A stretch of 64,000 nucleotides of DNA, taken from positions 9,735 through 73,734 of the forward strand of contig JBDRNO010000212.1 of the NCBI GenBank assembly GCA_043811005.1, read 5' to 3'. Positions 41,555-50,289 of the stretch are shown piece after piece. Position numbers and translations under genes: made by a program. Within the stretch, counting starts at the first letter, position 1, and each line of letters begins with the position of its first letter. The notes beneath the pieces are model-generated. The model worked only from the letters and a program-made list of their open reading frames with translations, was not told where the DNA came from and did not search any database. The DNA is from JBDRNO01 sp043811005 (GTDB taxonomy: Bacteria; Bacteroidota; Bacteroidia; NORP154).

Positions 41555-43423
41555 ATGCATTTCAAATTTACTATAGGAAAGAAAATAGGTGCAGGTTTTG
41601 GTGTTTTGCTTTTTTTTACCATAATCGTCTTTCTTTTGACTTATTTCACCTTAAAAGATAGCAGAAAGATCAATGAAGAGATCACCGATATTTACAACCC
41701 TTCTGTTGATGTTCTGGAGGACCTGAACCGGCTGGTTGATAATTCCAAATTGCTGATCACCAAGTGGGTGCTTGTTCAAAGCAGCGATGACGATCCTGAT
41801 AAAGATAGATTGAGGGAATTGATAAATGCTGATTATCCTGCCATAAAAAAAGCAATTGAGAAATTAGCTGTCAATTGGAGCAAAAATGAGGAAAAACATA
41901 TAGAAGAGATCTTTCAAAAGATTGAAAGCCTGTTTATTTTGCACGAGGATATTATGAGCCAGATGAACACCTGGAAAAGCTATGAAGAAGCTTTGGTAGT
42001 TTTTTTTCTAAAACCTATGGTTGAGGGTGGAGAAGTTGAAATACAAACTGAAGATATCCAGAAAAAATTAGCTAACATTATTGAATTACAATATTCAAAA
42101 ACAAATAAAAGAAGCAAAGACATGAAAGCTTCTTTCGATGACCTGGAATTTGTCGTTAAATTTCTTGGTATAGGATTATTGGTTGGCGGAATTTTGATTG
42201 CCCTATTTACAGTTAGGACAATAGTTAAACCGGTACAACAACTAAAAACATTATTATTGCTGCTTGGAAGGGGTATTATTCCCAAAAAAAAGATGAAAGA
42301 CAGGGATGATGAAATTGGGGAGATGTCAGCAGCATTAAACGACCTGGTTTCTGGATTTAAGCAAACAACTAGGTTTGCCAATGAAGTTGGTTCAGGCAAT
42401 TTTCAATCTGATTACCAACCTTTAAGTAGTGATGATACACTTGGGCACTCTTTACTTGCCATGCGCAAAGATCTATTTGAATTGACGAGTAATCTTGAAC
42501 ATAAAGTTAAGGAAAGGACTGAAGAAGTGGTGAGGCAAAAAGAAGAAATCGAGGTCAAGAATAATGAGATTACCGCAAGTATCAGGTATGCAAGGAGAAT
42601 ACAAGAGGCAATCTTACCGGATAAGAGTGTCGTGAATAAAGCATTAAGAGATTATTTCATCCTGTACAAACCAAAGGATATTGTAAGCGGTGACTTCTAC
42701 TGGATAGAACAAAAAGGTGAAAAAACATTATTTGCAGCAGTGGATTGCACAGGGCACGGTGTACCCGGAGCATTTATGAGTCTTATCGGAAATTCCCTTC
42801 TTAACCAGGCAGTGGATGAGCATGGAAAAACCGAACCCTCAGCAATACTTAACGAATTAAATAAATTGGCTAGTGAAACCATTAGCCAAACATTTGAAGA
42901 ATCTGTAGTTAAAGACGGGATGGATATAGCTTTTTGCAGTATTGATTTCGCCAGGAACGAATTACAATACTCTGGGGCTTTTAATCCTTTGTATCTCGTA
43001 AGGAAAAAAAACGGGGAACATTTATCCGACATATCCCCTGAACTGCTGAAAAATGATACTACTGAGGTTAAACTCTCGGGTTTTGGATTTGACCTGATAG
43101 AAATTAAGGCAGATAAATTTCCAATAGGAGTGTTTATCGGGGAAGAAGTAAAAAAATTTACCAATCACAAAATTAATTTAGAAAAAGGTGACACAATTTA
43201 CGTTTTTTCAGACGGATACGTTGACCAATTCGGAGGAGTAAAAGGAAGGAAATACATGGCAACTCGCTTCCGGCAACTTCTACTGGAAATTCAACATCTA
43301 TCTATGGAGAAACAGAGAGAACATCTTGATAAAACAATTGAACAATGGAGAATGCATCCTTATCGCCCCGGTGTTGAATATGAGCAAATAGATGATATTT
43401 TGGTGATAGGGGTGAGGGTTTAG
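41555..43423 (+). CDS. HAMP-SpoIIE (PP2C) membrane phosphatase, SiaA-like
   Basis: A 622-residue inner-membrane serine/threonine phosphatase. The first membrane helix (GVLLFFTIIVFLLTYFTL, residues about 12-30) opens a periplasmic helical sensor of about 180 residues (DVLEDLNRLVDNSKLLITKW). The second helix is at about 202-225 (FLGIGLLVGGILIALFTV), then HAMP (RTIVKPVQQLKTLL) and a coiled-coil linker (ERTEEVVRQKEEIEVKNNEI). The SpoIIE domain follows (ARRIQEAILPD; GDFYWIEQKG near 378; DCTGHGVPGAFMSLIGN near 397; FSDGYVDQFGG near 551; DDILVIGVRV at the end) and keeps its metal-binding aspartates. SiaA has this layout, and the SiaC-family gene 2.5 kb away is a likely substrate; the pairing is inferred. 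Confidence 0.92.
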   Translation: MHFKFTIGKKIGAGFGVLLFFTIIVFLLTYFTLKDSRKINEEITDIYNPSVDVLEDLNRLVDNSKLLITKWVLVQSSDDDPDKDRLRELINADYPAIKKAIEKLAVNWSKNEEKHIEEIFQKIESLFILHEDIMSQMNTWKSYEEALVVFFLKPMVEGGEVEIQTEDIQKKLANIIELQYSKTNKRSKDMKASFDDLEFVVKFLGIGLLVGGILIALFTVRTIVKPVQQLKTLLLLLGRGIIPKKKMKDRDDEIGEMSAALNDLVSGFKQTTRFANEVGSGNFQSDYQPLSSDDTLGHSLLAMRKDLFELTSNLEHKVKERTEEVVRQKEEIEVKNNEITASIRYARRIQEAILPDKSVVNKALRDYFILYKPKDIVSGDFYWIEQKGEKTLFAAVDCTGHGVPGAFMSLIGNSLLNQAVDEHGKTEPSAILNELNKLASETISQTFEESVVKDGMDIAFCSIDFARNELQYSGAFNPLYLVRKKNGEHLSDISPELLKNDTTEVKLSGFGFDLIEIKADKFPIGVFIGEEVKKFTNHKINLEKGDTIYVFSDGYVDQFGGVKGRKYMATRFRQLLLEIQHLSMEKQREHLDKTIEQWRMHPYRPGVEYEQIDDILVIGVRV

Positions 43424-43587
43424 AGTTTAAAGATGAATTCCCCTGATATATAGCATTGTCCTCCTTCTGCTTGCCTCTAACTGCCTGCCTCAGTCCCCCA
43501 TGACGGAAGGGGAATCTTCCTTTTTTTTCAGAATAAAACAAACTGCCCCTGATTTCAATATAAAGAGAAAAACCCCGGTATTAATCA

Positions 43588-44532
43588 TTATGTACCTGTT
43601 TCCATCCTGTTTATTTGTTCGCTTAACCAATTAGTTAAAGCGTTTGCTCCAGTTTTATTTAAATGATTTTCATTATACCAGTTGTTTTGGTCATTGAATA
43701 TCTCTTTAGGTGGAATTAATACTTCCCCGTATTCTTTATAAGTATCATACTCCAACGGTTTATCCAAATTAGAGCCATAAGAAGGAAAATATAAGAACAA
43801 TATGAATCCGTGTTGCTCTTTAACAAGAGTGTTTATTTTTTTTAAATATCTTCTCGGGTATACCATATAAAAGTTTTTTTGAAATTGACTAAGCTTTGGT
43901 TTTGGTTTAGAACGTTTTAATTTATATTCATTAAGTAATTCACTAGAGGCAGTGTCCTGAGAAGAAGCAAACCCATAATTGTTTTTCCTTTCTGGAACAT
44001 ATTTATCTTTTTTGCATGCAGCATCTTGCAGTAATTGTAATTTATAAAGAAATGCATGATAATAGTCATTTATAAAATCCCTGTTAAATAACAGGTATGG
44101 TAAAAAAACATCTTTCTCATCTGCTATGTATGGGAAAATGGGGTGGCTGTATCTATCTTCGTCTTCCCTTACTTCAATAATGATCCATTTTGGCTTTTTT
44201 GATTTCAAAATATCCTTAACCAAGGAATAGCTAAAGTTTCGACCCAGCCTGCAATATCCAAGGTTTGCGACTTTCAGGTTTTGTCCTTGTATATTACTTT
44301 CTATAAGTTCATCATTTATACCATTTATAGTATGGGACGAACCAATAAATGCAATATCAATAGGTCTTGGATTTAGAAATATTCTGTCATGGATCCAAAT
44401 CCCTTGATTGAAGCAATCATTTTCAAGGTTTTGATATCGCAATCGCTTATCTATTGGTATTAAAGCAACTATTAAAAAAATTAGTGCCAAACCCATAGAA
44501 AAGAGTGCAATTTTTTGATAGAACTTTTTCAC
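43588..44532 (-). CDS. SGNH-like membrane-anchored acyl/acetyl transfer protein
   Basis: A 314-residue protein with an N-terminal membrane anchor (IALFSMGLALIFLIVALIP, residues 8-26) and a periplasmic domain with SGNH-hydrolase features. These are IDIAFIGSSHTINGINDEL (GSSHT at 64-68, the Ser nucleophile position), VANLGYCRLGRNFS and a terminal NENHLNKTGANALTNWLSEQ that supplies the acid/base histidine. It follows the MBOAT gene with no gap (44533/44532), so the two are co-transcribed. In alginate-like and other polysaccharide O-acetylation systems an MBOAT carries the acyl group across the membrane and an SGNH partner transfers it. The glycan substrate here is unknown. Confidence 0.78.
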   Translation of the reverse strand: MKKFYQKIALFSMGLALIFLIVALIPIDKRLRYQNLENDCFNQGIWIHDRIFLNPRPIDIAFIGSSHTINGINDELIESNIQGQNLKVANLGYCRLGRNFSYSLVKDILKSKKPKWIIIEVREDEDRYSHPIFPYIADEKDVFLPYLLFNRDFINDYYHAFLYKLQLLQDAACKKDKYVPERKNNYGFASSQDTASSELLNEYKLKRSKPKPKLSQFQKNFYMVYPRRYLKKINTLVKEQHGFILFLYFPSYGSNLDKPLEYDTYKEYGEVLIPPKEIFNDQNNWYNENHLNKTGANALTNWLSEQINRMETGT

Positions 44533-45981
44533 TTAAAATTGAAAGTATATAAAATACGGTTTGATATTAAAATCGGACATGAACAATATTATGATGATCA
44601 GTAAGTAATAAATGCCTAACCTAAAGGATTTTTTAAGTCCTGAAACAAGAATGTTAAAATCATATAATCCGATTTTTTTCTCTAATAGTATAAAAGAAAG
44701 GAAAACGATTGAAAATAAGTAAGACTTAATCAAGGAGAATTGCCCAATAAATATAGTTTTCAGTTCTATAAAGTTAAATTCAAAGTGTATTAATTGTAAT
44801 ACTATGGATTTTAAATGTTGCATGTCTTCTGCTCTGAAGGGCAACCAGAATAAAGAGACGATTAAAAATATTACAAAGGGGGAAACCCGGGTGTGATATA
44901 TTTTATAATTGCCCAACCACTTTTCGATAATTAATGCCATTCCATGAATTGCACCCCAGATCAAGAAGGTAAAATTTGCTCCGTGCCATAATCCTGATAA
45001 TAGAAAAGTGCTAAAAACATTAAAGTTTCGTCTTGCTCGTTTTACCTTACTTCCACCAAGAGGAATATAAACGTAATCTCTAAACCACGTTGATAAGGAA
45101 ATATGCCATCGTCTCCAAAATTCCGTAAAGCTTTTTGAAAAATACGGAGTTTTAAAATTATCTGTCAGCTTAAAACCCAATGTTCTGGCTACACCAATGG
45201 CTATGTCAGAATAACCTGAAAAATCACAATATATTTGAAACGAAAAAAAGATGGCACCTACTATTATTGTGAGAAAAGAATAATTTGAAGCTGGATCGAA
45301 AATTTGGTCAACAATTAAGCCCAGATTGTCAGCTATAACAGTTTTTTTGAATAATCCCCATAAGATCAATCTCAGTCCACCAACAACTAAATTGTAATCA
45401 AATTTTTTCCTGTTAAAAAATTGAGGCAATAAATTTTTTGCTCTTTCAATTGGTCCTGCAACCAATTGAGGAAAGAATGCCACAAATGAAAAAAATGCTA
45501 AAATATTTTTTGTTGGGTTAATTCTTTTATTATAAATATCAATTACATAACTAAGTGTTTGAAAAGTATAAAAACTTATGCCTATTGGCAAAATAATACT
45601 GATTGTATTAATGTTGTGATGAATAGAGAGCAATTTGCATAAATCGACAAAAGAATCTATGAAAAAATTATAATATTTGAACAATCCTAAAATCCCAATA
45701 TTGATTAGAATGCTTATAATGATGAACACCTTTCTTTTCTTTTTTTCTTGAGTGTTGAATATTTTAATTCCTATAATGTAGTCAGTAATGGAACTAATGA
45801 TTATGAGTCCTAAAAATCGCCAATCCCACCAACCATAGAAAAAGTAGCTGCCTGATAGAATGAAAACATTTCTAACTTTTGGAGAAAAACGATTATTTAT
45901 CGACCAATAAATTGGGAAAAAGAACAGGAAAAACAGAATAAAGGGGATAGAATTAAATACCATTTCATTTAGGAATGGCAT
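44533..45981 (-). CDS. MBOAT family O-acyltransferase
   Basis: A 482-residue polytopic inner-membrane acyltransferase. It starts MPFLNEMVFNSIPFILFFLF; the internal Met7 (MVFNSIPF) is an equally good start by family pattern. Motifs include PIGISFYTFQTLSYVIDIY, FPQLVAGPIERAKNLLPQF, DFSGYSDIAIGVARTLG, FWRRWHISLSTWFRDYVYIP and the catalytic histidine at about residue 333 in LLSGLWHGANFTFLIWGAIH. About ten membrane helices are visible. AlgI-like MBOAT proteins move acetyl groups to exported polysaccharide. The adjacent SGNH-like gene is the probable periplasmic partner. No polymer-synthesis gene is present in the window. Confidence 0.93.
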   Translation of the reverse strand: MPFLNEMVFNSIPFILFFLFFFPIYWSINNRFSPKVRNVFILSGSYFFYGWWDWRFLGLIIISSITDYIIGIKIFNTQEKKKRKVFIIISILINIGILGLFKYYNFFIDSFVDLCKLLSIHHNINTISIILPIGISFYTFQTLSYVIDIYNKRINPTKNILAFFSFVAFFPQLVAGPIERAKNLLPQFFNRKKFDYNLVVGGLRLILWGLFKKTVIADNLGLIVDQIFDPASNYSFLTIIVGAIFFSFQIYCDFSGYSDIAIGVARTLGFKLTDNFKTPYFSKSFTEFWRRWHISLSTWFRDYVYIPLGGSKVKRARRNFNVFSTFLLSGLWHGANFTFLIWGAIHGMALIIEKWLGNYKIYHTRVSPFVIFLIVSLFWLPFRAEDMQHLKSIVLQLIHFEFNFIELKTIFIGQFSLIKSYLFSIVFLSFILLEKKIGLYDFNILVSGLKKSFRLGIYYLLIIIILFMSDFNIKPYFIYFQF

Positions 45982-46071
45982 AAATATACAAATTATCGAA
46001 AGGACTATTAATATTTTTATTTAGTTTAGCACCCATACATTTAAAACATCAAAATCCAAACTTTAAAATAA

Positions 46072-49000
46072 TTGAGATTAGAACTGAATGCAACTTTGTT
46101 AGTAAAAAACATATCTCCCTTGCCCGCAATTCATAAAATATTATTCAGATCTTTAATCTCAGTCTTGATTATTTTTAATTCCCAATTATCCGCTCAGTGT
46201 CCCGACCTGATTGACGGCACCGGAACCCCAAGCGCTGCTCCTGTTTGGGTAAGCTGCGCAGGGACCGATTTCATCCTTTTCATTCAATCACAGGATACCA
46301 TATTTGATTATTCAATAGACTTTGGCGATGGAAGTCCGTTAATGACCGGGGATACTTTGCTGCCCGGCTCTTTTGTATCATATATGTTTACTGATACGGT
46401 TGCCAATTTCACAGTAACGCTTAATGATACAACCTCTGGAGGAACACCTTGCGTTTTAACCGGAACGGTGATAATGGAAATAACCCCATCGGCTTCGATA
46501 CAGATACCAGTGGGTTCCCCTACTTATGGCTGTGCGCCAGCAGCTTATGCTTTTGAAAATGCCACAACCAATGTTTCACAAAACACCGTATTTACATGGA
46601 ATTTTGGAGATGGGAGCCCTGTTGAAGTATACGGAGATACGAATTTAGGAGATACTATCTATCATACCTATTTACCCGGTACGGTAAACTGTGATGTGAC
46701 AGTTAACTTAACAGCTCAAAATAATTGTCCCCCTATTTCAACAAATACCTATTACCCGATACAGGTTTGGGATTATGATGATGCCCAGATAACCGCCAGT
46801 CCTGTGCTATTATGTTATCCTGATACTATTGTCCATTTTGACAATACAACAAATATGAATTGTTTAGTAACCGGCAACACTTCCCAGCGATATGAATATT
46901 GGAATTTCGGTGATTACTGGGGCTTGGGCTATGACTCTATTATAGACTGGCAACCTTTTAACCCCCCTGCCAGGCCGGGATATGATATAGGCTTACCGGG
47001 AATCGGGACTTATACGATCATGATGATCGACAGCAGCTTTTGCGGGCAGGATACTGCTTATACAATCATTAATATTGTTCCTCAGCCAACTGCAGGTTTG
47101 TCTGCAAATCCTGATACTATTTGTGAAGGTCAGGATATCGTCTTCACAAACCAGTCGGCAGGAGCAAATTCCTATGACTGGAATTTCGGAGATGGCTCGG
47201 GCTGGATGACCACAGGCAGTAGTGGTAATCAGACTCATACTTATACTGTTGCAGGGAATTATACTGTATATTTAGTTGCCAATATCACCGGTGGAACAGC
47301 AAGCTGTACGGATACTGCTTCAGTTGATGTTGTGGTGCTGCCCGGACCTCAGGCTATCTTTTCTGCTGATGTTGTTGAGGGATGTGATAGCTTATCAGTA
47401 ACATTTTCTGATTCGTCAATAGATGCTGTTTCATGGTTTTGGGATTTTGATAATGGCGACACCAATAATATTCAAAATCCACCTGTTCAACAGTATGACA
47501 CTACGGGAACTTTTATCGCAACACTTACTGTTATAAGTGCTAATGGGTGTACTGATTCACAACAGGTTACAATCAATGTTTTTCCTACACCTGTGGTAAA
47601 CTTTTCAGCGCCTGCCGTATGCGTTAATGAAATTACCCTGTTCACTGACTTATCAACTGTTGCCGGAGATAGCATCATTAGCTGGTTCTGGGATTTTGGA
47701 GATGGAAATACAGATTCAGTGAAAAATCCAACAAATGTTTATACTTCTCCGGGTATATATGATGTTGCGTTAACAGTGTCAACAAACAATTGCAGCGCTA
47801 CCGATACTATTCCTGCTATTGCCGACACACTTCCTAGTGCTTCTTTTACTTCTGATGTCACAAATGGATGCACACCCCTTGATGTTGTTTTTACTAATAC
47901 TTCAACAGGTGCAATATCCTACCTGTGGTATTTCGGAGATGGCGATTCCACTTCAGCCGTTGATACCAATCATACGTTCATTAACACATCATCCAGCGAT
48001 ACTACTTATGTTGTTCTACTGATCGTAAAAACAGCTTCCGGGTGCATGGATACCGCTGTTCAGAATATTACAGTTTATCCTGAACCAGTTGCTTCATTCA
48101 CTTCTGACGCTGTTCCGGCTTGCAGCCCTGTTAATGTGAACTTTACCAATACATCTTCCGGTGCAGCATCTTATTTCTGGGATTTTGGCGATGGAACAAT
48201 TGACACGGTGAACGTAAACCCTTCGCATACTTTTATAAACAGTACTGTCTTTATCGCAAACGATACCGTGACGTTGATCTCAGTGTCGGTTAATGGCTGC
48301 AGGGATACTACATCTCAAATTGTGACTGTATATCCTTCGGCAAATTCTGTAATAGCAATTCCTGATACCGGCTGTTCTCCCATACCGGTCTATTTTAACA
48401 GCACTTTACCTGGTGCGGTCTTGTTTCAATGGGACTTTGGCGATGGATATACAGATTCAGTGCAAAATCCAACACATACTTTTGTCAATCCGTCAAATAA
48501 TAATGATACGGTATATACAGTTCAGTTAATTGTTACTTCGGGCTTTTTCTGTGTTGATACCTCCTCCATAGATGTCATCGTTTATGCAAAACCAAATGCC
48601 CTGTTCTCCAGAGATACGGCAGCCGGCTGCAGCCCATTAACTGTTACCATCCAGGATTCTTCTATTGGAGCAATGAACTATTATTGGGATTTTGGTGACG
48701 GAGATACTTCTTCCACATCTCAAAGTACATTCACCCATACTTACATGAATACAACTGGCTCCTCAATTATATTTGACCTTACTTTGATAGTTGAGAACGC
48801 AAATAGCTGTTTGGATACAATTATTCAGCAAGTTGAGGTCTACCCGGATGTCACTGCCAATTTCACAATGAGCGATACCACAGGGTGCAACCCTATTACC
48901 TTATCCTTAACAAATAGCTCTTTATATGCCGATTCATTGTTCTGGAATTTCGGTGATGGAAGCCCAATTGAAACCGCTCAAAACCCTTCACATATCTTTA

Positions 49001-50157
49001 CAAGCACTTCCGTTACAGATACTGTTTATACTATAACTTTAATTGCCCTCTCAACTAATGGCTGTTCAGATACCATGACATCTCAAATTTCTGTTTATCC
49101 TTCACCTGATGCCTCTTTTACAGCTACACCTGTCTCACAAATTTTCCCAAACTCAACCGTTGATATTGTCAACAGCAGCGGTCCGGGCAACTGGCAATAT
49201 CTTTGGGATTTCGATTATGGAAACACTGATACTGTTCAGTATCCCGTTTCTCATACTTATTCTACCTATGGTGATTATACGATACAATTAGTTGTTTACA
49301 GCAGTAATTGTTCAGATACTACATTGCAAATGATCTCTATCATCCCTCCTCCGCCTGTTGCGGATTTTGATATAAGCGATACATCGGGATGCAGACCTCT
49401 TACAGTAACATTTACAAACAATTCCCTGTATGCTGATTCATTATCATGGGATTTTGGCGATGGTGGAACGTCAACCATGCCGAATCCGGTATATACCTAT
49501 TATAATACAGGTGTTTATTCTGTTACGTTAACAGTTACCGGTCCCGGGGGTATTGATGACACTTCAAAATTGGGATTAGTAGCTGTTTATGAAATACCTA
49601 CAGCCGCCTTTAATATTAATCCTGACCCTGCATTGATCTATTTGCCTGATAAGCCTATTTATTGTTATAATTTATCTGTCAATGCCGGTATGTACATATG
49701 GTATTTTGGTGATGGTACAACCTCTACAGAGGAAAATCCCGAACATATCTACACTGCTGTGGGTGAATATGATATAACGCTGATAGCGGAAAATGAATTT
49801 GAATGCATTGATACCCTCACAAAGTATGCAATAGTGAACGTTGAAGAAGGTGGTACATTGGTATTTCCTACGGCTTTTACTCCGGATCCCAACGGTCCGG
49901 GTGACGGGAAATATGACCCTGTTAGTTTTGACAACGATATTTTCCATCCCCTCTGGGATGGAGTGGAAGAATATTTATTGCGTATCTTTAACCGGTGGGG
50001 AGAGCTGATATTTGAAAGCAATGACATAGACACCGGCTGGAACGGTTACTACAGGAGTATCCTTTGCAAGCAGGATGTTTATGTATGGAAGGTAAAAGTT
50101 AAATTTATCAGCGGTGAAACCAGAACTATGGCTGGGGATGTTACGTTGTTGAGGTGA
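46072..50157 (+). CDS. Giant PKD-repeat surface protein with gliding-associated (type B) C-terminus
   Basis: A 1,361-residue T9SS cargo. The listed TTG start is uncertain; a TTG at 46120 (MPAIHKILFRSLISVLIIFN) gives a cleaner signal peptide, ending LSAQ. About fourteen PKD or PKD-like modules follow, each marked by W-x-F-G-D-G and often PSHTF or PTHTF before the last strands, such as SWFWDFGDGNTDSVKNPTN and FQWDFGDGYTDSVQNPTHTF. The last 100 residues form the CHU_C/type B sorting domain: VFPTAFTPDPNGPGDGKYDP, LRIFNRWGELIFESND, DTGWNGYYRSI. The adjoining downstream genes are a PorE-like OmpA protein and a PorP/SprF, the usual helpers of type B cargo. An adhesive function is likely; the ligand is unknown. 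Confidence 0.9.
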   Translation: MRLELNATLLVKNISPLPAIHKILFRSLISVLIIFNSQLSAQCPDLIDGTGTPSAAPVWVSCAGTDFILFIQSQDTIFDYSIDFGDGSPLMTGDTLLPGSFVSYMFTDTVANFTVTLNDTTSGGTPCVLTGTVIMEITPSASIQIPVGSPTYGCAPAAYAFENATTNVSQNTVFTWNFGDGSPVEVYGDTNLGDTIYHTYLPGTVNCDVTVNLTAQNNCPPISTNTYYPIQVWDYDDAQITASPVLLCYPDTIVHFDNTTNMNCLVTGNTSQRYEYWNFGDYWGLGYDSIIDWQPFNPPARPGYDIGLPGIGTYTIMMIDSSFCGQDTAYTIINIVPQPTAGLSANPDTICEGQDIVFTNQSAGANSYDWNFGDGSGWMTTGSSGNQTHTYTVAGNYTVYLVANITGGTASCTDTASVDVVVLPGPQAIFSADVVEGCDSLSVTFSDSSIDAVSWFWDFDNGDTNNIQNPPVQQYDTTGTFIATLTVISANGCTDSQQVTINVFPTPVVNFSAPAVCVNEITLFTDLSTVAGDSIISWFWDFGDGNTDSVKNPTNVYTSPGIYDVALTVSTNNCSATDTIPAIADTLPSASFTSDVTNGCTPLDVVFTNTSTGAISYLWYFGDGDSTSAVDTNHTFINTSSSDTTYVVLLIVKTASGCMDTAVQNITVYPEPVASFTSDAVPACSPVNVNFTNTSSGAASYFWDFGDGTIDTVNVNPSHTFINSTVFIANDTVTLISVSVNGCRDTTSQIVTVYPSANSVIAIPDTGCSPIPVYFNSTLPGAVLFQWDFGDGYTDSVQNPTHTFVNPSNNNDTVYTVQLIVTSGFFCVDTSSIDVIVYAKPNALFSRDTAAGCSPLTVTIQDSSIGAMNYYWDFGDGDTSSTSQSTFTHTYMNTTGSSIIFDLTLIVENANSCLDTIIQQVEVYPDVTANFTMSDTTGCNPITLSLTNSSLYADSLFWNFGDGSPIETAQNPSHIFTSTSVTDTVYTITLIALSTNGCSDTMTSQISVYPSPDASFTATPVSQIFPNSTVDIVNSSGPGNWQYLWDFDYGNTDTVQYPVSHTYSTYGDYTIQLVVYSSNCSDTTLQMISIIPPPPVADFDISDTSGCRPLTVTFTNNSLYADSLSWDFGDGGTSTMPNPVYTYYNTGVYSVTLTVTGPGGIDDTSKLGLVAVYEIPTAAFNINPDPALIYLPDKPIYCYNLSVNAGMYIWYFGDGTTSTEENPEHIYTAVGEYDITLIAENEFECIDTLTKYAIVNVEEGGTLVFPTAFTPDPNGPGDGKYDPVSFDNDIFHPLWDGVEEYLLRIFNRWGELIFESNDIDTGWNGYYRSILCKQDVYVWKVKVKFISGETRTMAGDVTLLR

Positions 50158-50289
50158 ATGTTGAGACTTTCTATAGAGACTTACTAAATCTACAAACTTT
50201 AATAAGTCTAAAAAGCTAAAATCAGCAAATTAATCAAAAGAGGATTTAGTAAGTTTGAAATTATCAGATTTAGTAAGTCTGATACAAAA

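Noticed and set aside
41980..43164. Long minus-strand open frames (139 and 155 codons) inside the HAMP-SpoIIE gene
   Set aside because: Antisense to conserved catalytic motifs; no family resemblance.
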